Of a stretch of DNA of 64,000 nucleotides, positions 61,124 to 64,000 are shown piece after piece; the first letter of the stretch is position 1, and each line of letters starts with the position of its first letter. The DNA comes from an uncultured Spirochaetaceae bacterium. GTDB taxonomy: Bacteria; Spirochaetota; Spirochaetia; Sphaerochaetales; Sphaerochaetaceae. Where the stretch lies: assembly GCA_944389075.1 (NCBI GenBank), contig CALXLA010000028.1, positions 38,159-102,158 of the forward strand, given 5' to 3'. The position numbers and the translations under genes were made by a program. The notes beneath the pieces were generated by a model. It saw only the letters and a program-made list of their open reading frames with translations. It did not search any database and was not told where the DNA came from.

Positions 61124-62593
61124 ATGTATGTAGCCGGGATAGATGCGGGAACGCAGAGCATCAAGGTCGTTGTCTATGACAGCGAGAGAAAAGAAATAAT
61201 CGCGGATGCATCCCATCAGCTCGAACTCATAACAGGAGATAACGGGCTGAGGGAGCAGAAAGCATCATGGTGGATTGATGCTCTCAAGGCATGTTTCTCA
61301 TCAATCGGAAAGGAGGTTGCCGGAAAGATAGAGGCAATCTCCGTCTCCGGCCAGCAGCACGGATTCGTGCCTGTCGGGAAAGATGGCGAGGTTCTCTACA
61401 ACGTAAAGCTCTGGTGCGATACCTCTACAGCTCCTGAATGCAGGAAGATAGAGGAAGCATATGGAGGAAGGGAGAAGATCGCATCGAAGCTCGGCAACCC
61501 CATCCTGCCTGGCTACACAGCAAGCAAGATACTCTGGCTGAAGGAAAACCATCCGGATATCTATCAGAAGATGGAATACGTCATGCTTCCGCATGATTAC
61601 CTCAACTACTATCTTTCAGGTAGAGCTGTAATGGAAAGAGGCGACGCATCCGGAACAGGGCTGATGAATATATTCACATCTTCCTGGGATGAAAAAGCTG
61701 CAGCCATCATCTCTGAAAATCTGATTGAAAAGCTTCCTGAGATACTCCCGGAGCCATGCATAATCGGCACAGTCTCGGAAAAGGCATCTGCTGAACTGGG
61801 ACTGAGCACATCATGCAAAGTCGCATCAGGTGGCGGAGACAACATGATGAGCGCAATCGGAACAGGAGCTGTTTCCGATGGTGATGTCACAATGAGCCTC
61901 GGGACATCCGGGACGCTCTTCGCATCATCTTCAAAGCCATTCTATGACAAGAAGAATCGTCTTGCGTCCTTTGCATCGTCTCATGGAACATGGCTTCCTC
62001 TTCTCTGCACGATGAACTGCACAGTAGCATCAGAGCTCATGAGAGCAATGATGGAGCTTGGAGTCAAGGAATTCGATGCTCAAGCTGAGGCTTCCGTTCC
62101 AGGAGCTCATGGACTGTATCTCCTGCCATTCTTCAATGGAGAGAGGATTCCTGACCTCCCTAATGGCAAAGGCGTTCTTGCCGGTATGACGATGAGCAAT
62201 GTCACGAAGGAGGATATCGCACGTGCGACGCTGGAAGGAGTCACATATGAGTTCCTTCTCGGGCTTGAGGCATTCAGGGAGAACGGAATCGCCGTGAAGC
62301 AGATAACGCTGACTGGAGGCGGTTCAAAGAGCCCGTTCTGGCGCCAGCTTGCTGCAGATATGACAGGATGTCCTGTGCGTGTAGCGAGAATCACGGAAGC
62401 TGCGGCATTCGGATCCGCGCTGCAGGCCCTCTGGCTCTGCAGCGGAAAGACGATAGAAGAGATTGCAGGAGAGCATCTCAGATACGATGAGTCGAAATCC
62501 GCAGAGCCTGATGCTGAGAAGCACAAGCTGTATCAGGAGCATTACAGGACGTGGATTGGATACGTCGATGCGATGACTCCCCTCTTCAGATAG
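61124..62593 (+). CDS. xylB: Xylulokinase (FGGY family)
   Basis: 489 residues. Phosphorylates D-xylulose or a related ketopentose. FGGY marks: AGIDAGTQSIKVVVYDS (phosphate loop), SGQQHGFVPV, KLWCDTSTAPECRKIEE, SLGTSGTLFASS, and ITLTGGGSKSPFWRQLAADM with the xylulokinase-type continuation TGCPV. Ribosome site GAGGTAAC. Second gene of the operon; ends in a clear terminator. Confidence 0.88.
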   Translation: MYVAGIDAGTQSIKVVVYDSERKEIIADASHQLELITGDNGLREQKASWWIDALKACFSSIGKEVAGKIEAISVSGQQHGFVPVGKDGEVLYNVKLWCDTSTAPECRKIEEAYGGREKIASKLGNPILPGYTASKILWLKENHPDIYQKMEYVMLPHDYLNYYLSGRAVMERGDASGTGLMNIFTSSWDEKAAAIISENLIEKLPEILPEPCIIGTVSEKASAELGLSTSCKVASGGGDNMMSAIGTGAVSDGDVTMSLGTSGTLFASSSKPFYDKKNRLASFASSHGTWLPLLCTMNCTVASELMRAMMELGVKEFDAQAEASVPGAHGLYLLPFFNGERIPDLPNGKGVLAGMTMSNVTKEDIARATLEGVTYEFLLGLEAFRENGIAVKQITLTGGGSKSPFWRQLAADMTGCPVRVARITEAAAFGSALQALWLCSGKTIEEIAGEHLRYDESKSAEPDAEKHKLYQEHYRTWIGYVDAMTPLFR

Positions 62594-62598
62594 CACAT

Positions 62599-62625
62599 GC
62601 GGGCAGAGATGCCCGCTATTATTTT
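62599..62625 (+). terminator. Intrinsic terminator after xylB
   Basis: GCGGGCA (62599-62605), GAGA tetraloop, TGCCCGC (62610-62616), followed by TATTATTTT. Confidence 0.85.
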
Positions 62626-62628
62626 ATG

Positions 62629-62642
62629 CGTGCACGAGCACC
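62629..62642. promoter_or_regulatory. LacI-type operator before the regulator gene
   Basis: CGTGCACGAGCACC, same pattern as the palindrome at 59607-59620. It covers the -35 position of the TAGAAT promoter (62653-62658), fitting autorepression. Confidence 0.65.
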
Positions 62643-62664
62643 CAACGTGTGATAGAATAGTTTC

Positions 62665-63660
62665 ATGGCAGCTACTATCAAGGATATAGCATCTATCATC
62701 GGTGTATCCAGGGGAACTGTGGACAGGGTCCTCCACAACAGGGGAAGAGTCTCTCCTGAAGTAAGGGATAAAGTCTATGCTGCCATAAAAGAGCTCGGAT
62801 ATGAACCTAATAAAGCGGGACGGATGCTTGCGGTCACCAAGAATCCATGCTGCATAGGTGTATTCTGCCCTGGTACATACAACAGCTTCTTCGACCAGAT
62901 CATAAAAGGGATGGAGGAAGCCGATGCAGAGTACAGGGACCTCGGATTCTCGATGAAAATCAGCATGGTGAAGGGCTTTGATGCCACTGAACATCTGAAT
63001 GCGCTCAAAACGCTTGTCGAGAGCGGCATCAACGCACTGGTGTCAGCTCCTATAAAGAATCCAATGATTGTCGATTACCTCTCATCGCTATCGATACCAA
63101 GCGCTGTATTCAATACGAATCTGGAATATAAGAACAAGCTTTACTATGTAGGAAGCGACTATGCGGAGAAAGGGCGCATCAATGCAGGAATGCTTATGCT
63201 TACGGCAAAGGAAAAGCCACGCATCGTGATAATCCGCGGCTCTGACAATTTCTACGGTCACAGCATGATCGGAGAGTCATTCATAAAGACACTGGATGAT
63301 GCAGCTTTCGAATATGAGCTGAAAGGGATATTCTCAACCGGTGATGACAACAAGACTACGGAGACTGTCGTATCAGAACTTCTTCATTCTACGGACATTA
63401 ATACGGTATTCGTGACGACAGCAGGACTGGAAGGGGCTCTCAATGCAATCGGAGACAGGAAAATACTGGTATTCACATCCGATGATACTCCTACGATAAA
63501 GAAGTACATACAGGCAGGCCGTGTCGCATGGACAATTTCCCAGGATCCTCATATGCAGGGCTATATGGCCATAAGGAAGATGCAGGACTATTACATCAGC
63601 GGCATAAAACCTGAAGACTACATCACGCACCATGTAATCAAGGTCAAGGAAAGTTTCTGA
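62665..63660 (+). CDS. LacI-family transcription regulator
   Basis: 331 residues. HTH and hinge helix: TIKDIASIIGVSRGTVDRVL, NRGRVSPEVRDKVYAAIKEL, then a periplasmic-binding-protein-like sensor (IGVFCPGTYNSFFDQIIKGM; KPRIVIIRGSDNFYGHSMIG; TNAL-like AAA region replaced). The sensor looks like those for sugars. Matching palindromes before its own gene and before the isomerase gene suggest it represses both. No ribosome site: TAGAAT ends six bases before the ATG, so the mRNA may be leaderless. Confidence 0.9.
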   Translation: MAATIKDIASIIGVSRGTVDRVLHNRGRVSPEVRDKVYAAIKELGYEPNKAGRMLAVTKNPCCIGVFCPGTYNSFFDQIIKGMEEADAEYRDLGFSMKISMVKGFDATEHLNALKTLVESGINALVSAPIKNPMIVDYLSSLSIPSAVFNTNLEYKNKLYYVGSDYAEKGRINAGMLMLTAKEKPRIVIIRGSDNFYGHSMIGESFIKTLDDAAFEYELKGIFSTGDDNKTTETVVSELLHSTDINTVFVTTAGLEGALNAIGDRKILVFTSDDTPTIKKYIQAGRVAWTISQDPHMQGYMAIRKMQDYYISGIKPEDYITHHVIKVKESF

Positions 63661-63702
63661 CTATAATCTTCAAGGAAATCCTAGAACAAATCACTGTAAA
63701 AT

Positions 63703-63725
63703 AAAAAACCTCTCAGAAAGAGAGG
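63703..63725 (-). terminator. rRNA operon terminator
   Basis: On the minus strand CCTCTC, loop TTTCT, GAGAGG (63725 to 63709), followed by TTTTTT. It lies 18 bases beyond the 5S 3' end. Confidence 0.85.
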
Positions 63726-63742
63726 ACAAAAGAAAAAAGAAA

Positions 63743-63856
63743 CCTGGCAGCGACCTACTCTCCCGCGGACTTGGCCGCAGTACCATCGGCGCGAGGGCGT
63801 TTTACTTCCGTGTTCGGGATGGGAACGGGTATCGCCGCCCTGCTATGGCCGCCAGA
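63743..63856 (-). rRNA. rrf: 5S ribosomal RNA
   Basis: Read on the minus strand it begins CTGGCGGCCATAGC and contains the conserved CCCATCCCGAACACGG, the GTAGG/GAGAGTAGG segment and an end GCTGCCAGG that pairs with the start. Length about 114, normal. Ends are set by the terminal helix and may be off by 1-3 bases. Confidence 0.93.
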
Positions 63857-63909
63857 AGACCACCGTTATCCTGAGATAGGATGGTCCGTCCCGGGCCGGA
63901 ACGATAATA

Positions 63910-64000
63910 TGGCCAAGCCTCTCGGGCCATTAGTACCGGTCGGCTGAGCATGTCGCCATGCTTGCACCGCCGGCCTATCGACCAGCTAGTCTCGCTGGTC
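63910..64000 (-). rRNA. rrl: 23S ribosomal RNA, 3' end (partial)
   Basis: On the minus strand the last about 90 bases of 23S rRNA, with GATAGGCCGGCGGTGCAAGC, then CCGGTACTAAT and GAGGCTTGGCC, as at the 3' end of bacterial 23S. The rest lies beyond the window. The 53-base spacer to 5S contains an ACCATCCTATCTC / GAGATAGGATGGT-like complementary pair, probably an RNase III processing stem. Confidence 0.93.

Overview
The window reads as chromosomal DNA of an anaerobic bacterium, most likely a spirochaete of the Sphaerochaeta/Treponema type. This is an inference from gene content: a fused PyrB-PyrI, the DapL lysine route, a minimal SufC/SufB pair, TRAP sugar uptake, spirochaete-like lipoproteins and 2[4Fe-4S] ferredoxin. 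No flagellar or marker gene settles the species. Genes are densely packed, with many ATGA or TGATG overlaps and strong AGGAGG ribosome sites inside operons. Several operon heads instead show a -10 box almost touching the start codon.

Layout. 1-1.7 kb: end of a membrane protein, tRNA-Val(GAC) with promoter and terminator, and a small protein. 1.7-5 kb (minus): SufCB pair, a frameshifted esterase and a DUF4867 protein. 5.2-7.2 kb (plus): LytTR response regulator and GHKL kinase. 7.2-12.1 kb (minus): lysine operon dapB-dapA-dapL-lysA ending in two tandem YbgC-type thioesterases. 12.2-16.1 kb: topB, a MATE exporter and a ferredoxin. 16.2-17.1 kb: decayed accessory genes (DUF3800 protein, HNH-nuclease tail). 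17.2-21 kb (plus): NfeD, SPFH protein, xseA-xseB-purU. 21-28.3 kb (minus): pseudouridine synthase, Bax-inhibitor protein, MATE exporter, UPF0237/UPF0210 pair, glycosyltransferase with phospholipase-C-like protein, AraC regulator. 28.6 kb: a metallophosphatase.

29.3-35.4 kb (minus) is a compact pyrimidine operon, pyrBI-pyrE-pyrF-pyrDK-pyrC, with two gene fusions. Its leader has a 22-codon peptide ORF that runs through a U-rich stretch and stops one base before an intrinsic terminator, the arrangement of UTP-sensitive attenuation. 35.4-38.2 kb holds fucO, a methyltransferase, and a lipoprotein gene whose promoter has nine G between -35 and -10, a likely phase-variation switch.

38.6-47.5 kb is a visibly AT-richer sugar island: a TRAP transporter (DctP, DctM, DctQ) with an arabinose/fucose-isomerase-family enzyme, a ROK kinase and a large phosphomannose-isomerase-like protein, divergent from an RpiR regulator and a mutarotase-like gene, with a palindrome between them. 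47.6-55 kb (minus): HAD phosphatase fused in frame to RidA, inositol-phosphatase-family protein, a 1028-residue acidic repeat protein, aminotransferase and PRPP synthetase. 55.3-59.5 kb: argH, a lipoprotein and bipA/typA. 59.6-63.7 kb (plus): a second sugar unit, isomerase-xylulokinase-LacI regulator, with matching palindromes before the isomerase and before the regulator. The window ends in the 5S gene and the 3' end of 23S rRNA, both on the minus strand.

The best candidates for new biology are the poly-G promoter, the pyr leader, the RidA nested in frame in a phosphatase gene, and the TRAP sugar island with its degenerate-kinase/isomerase fusion.
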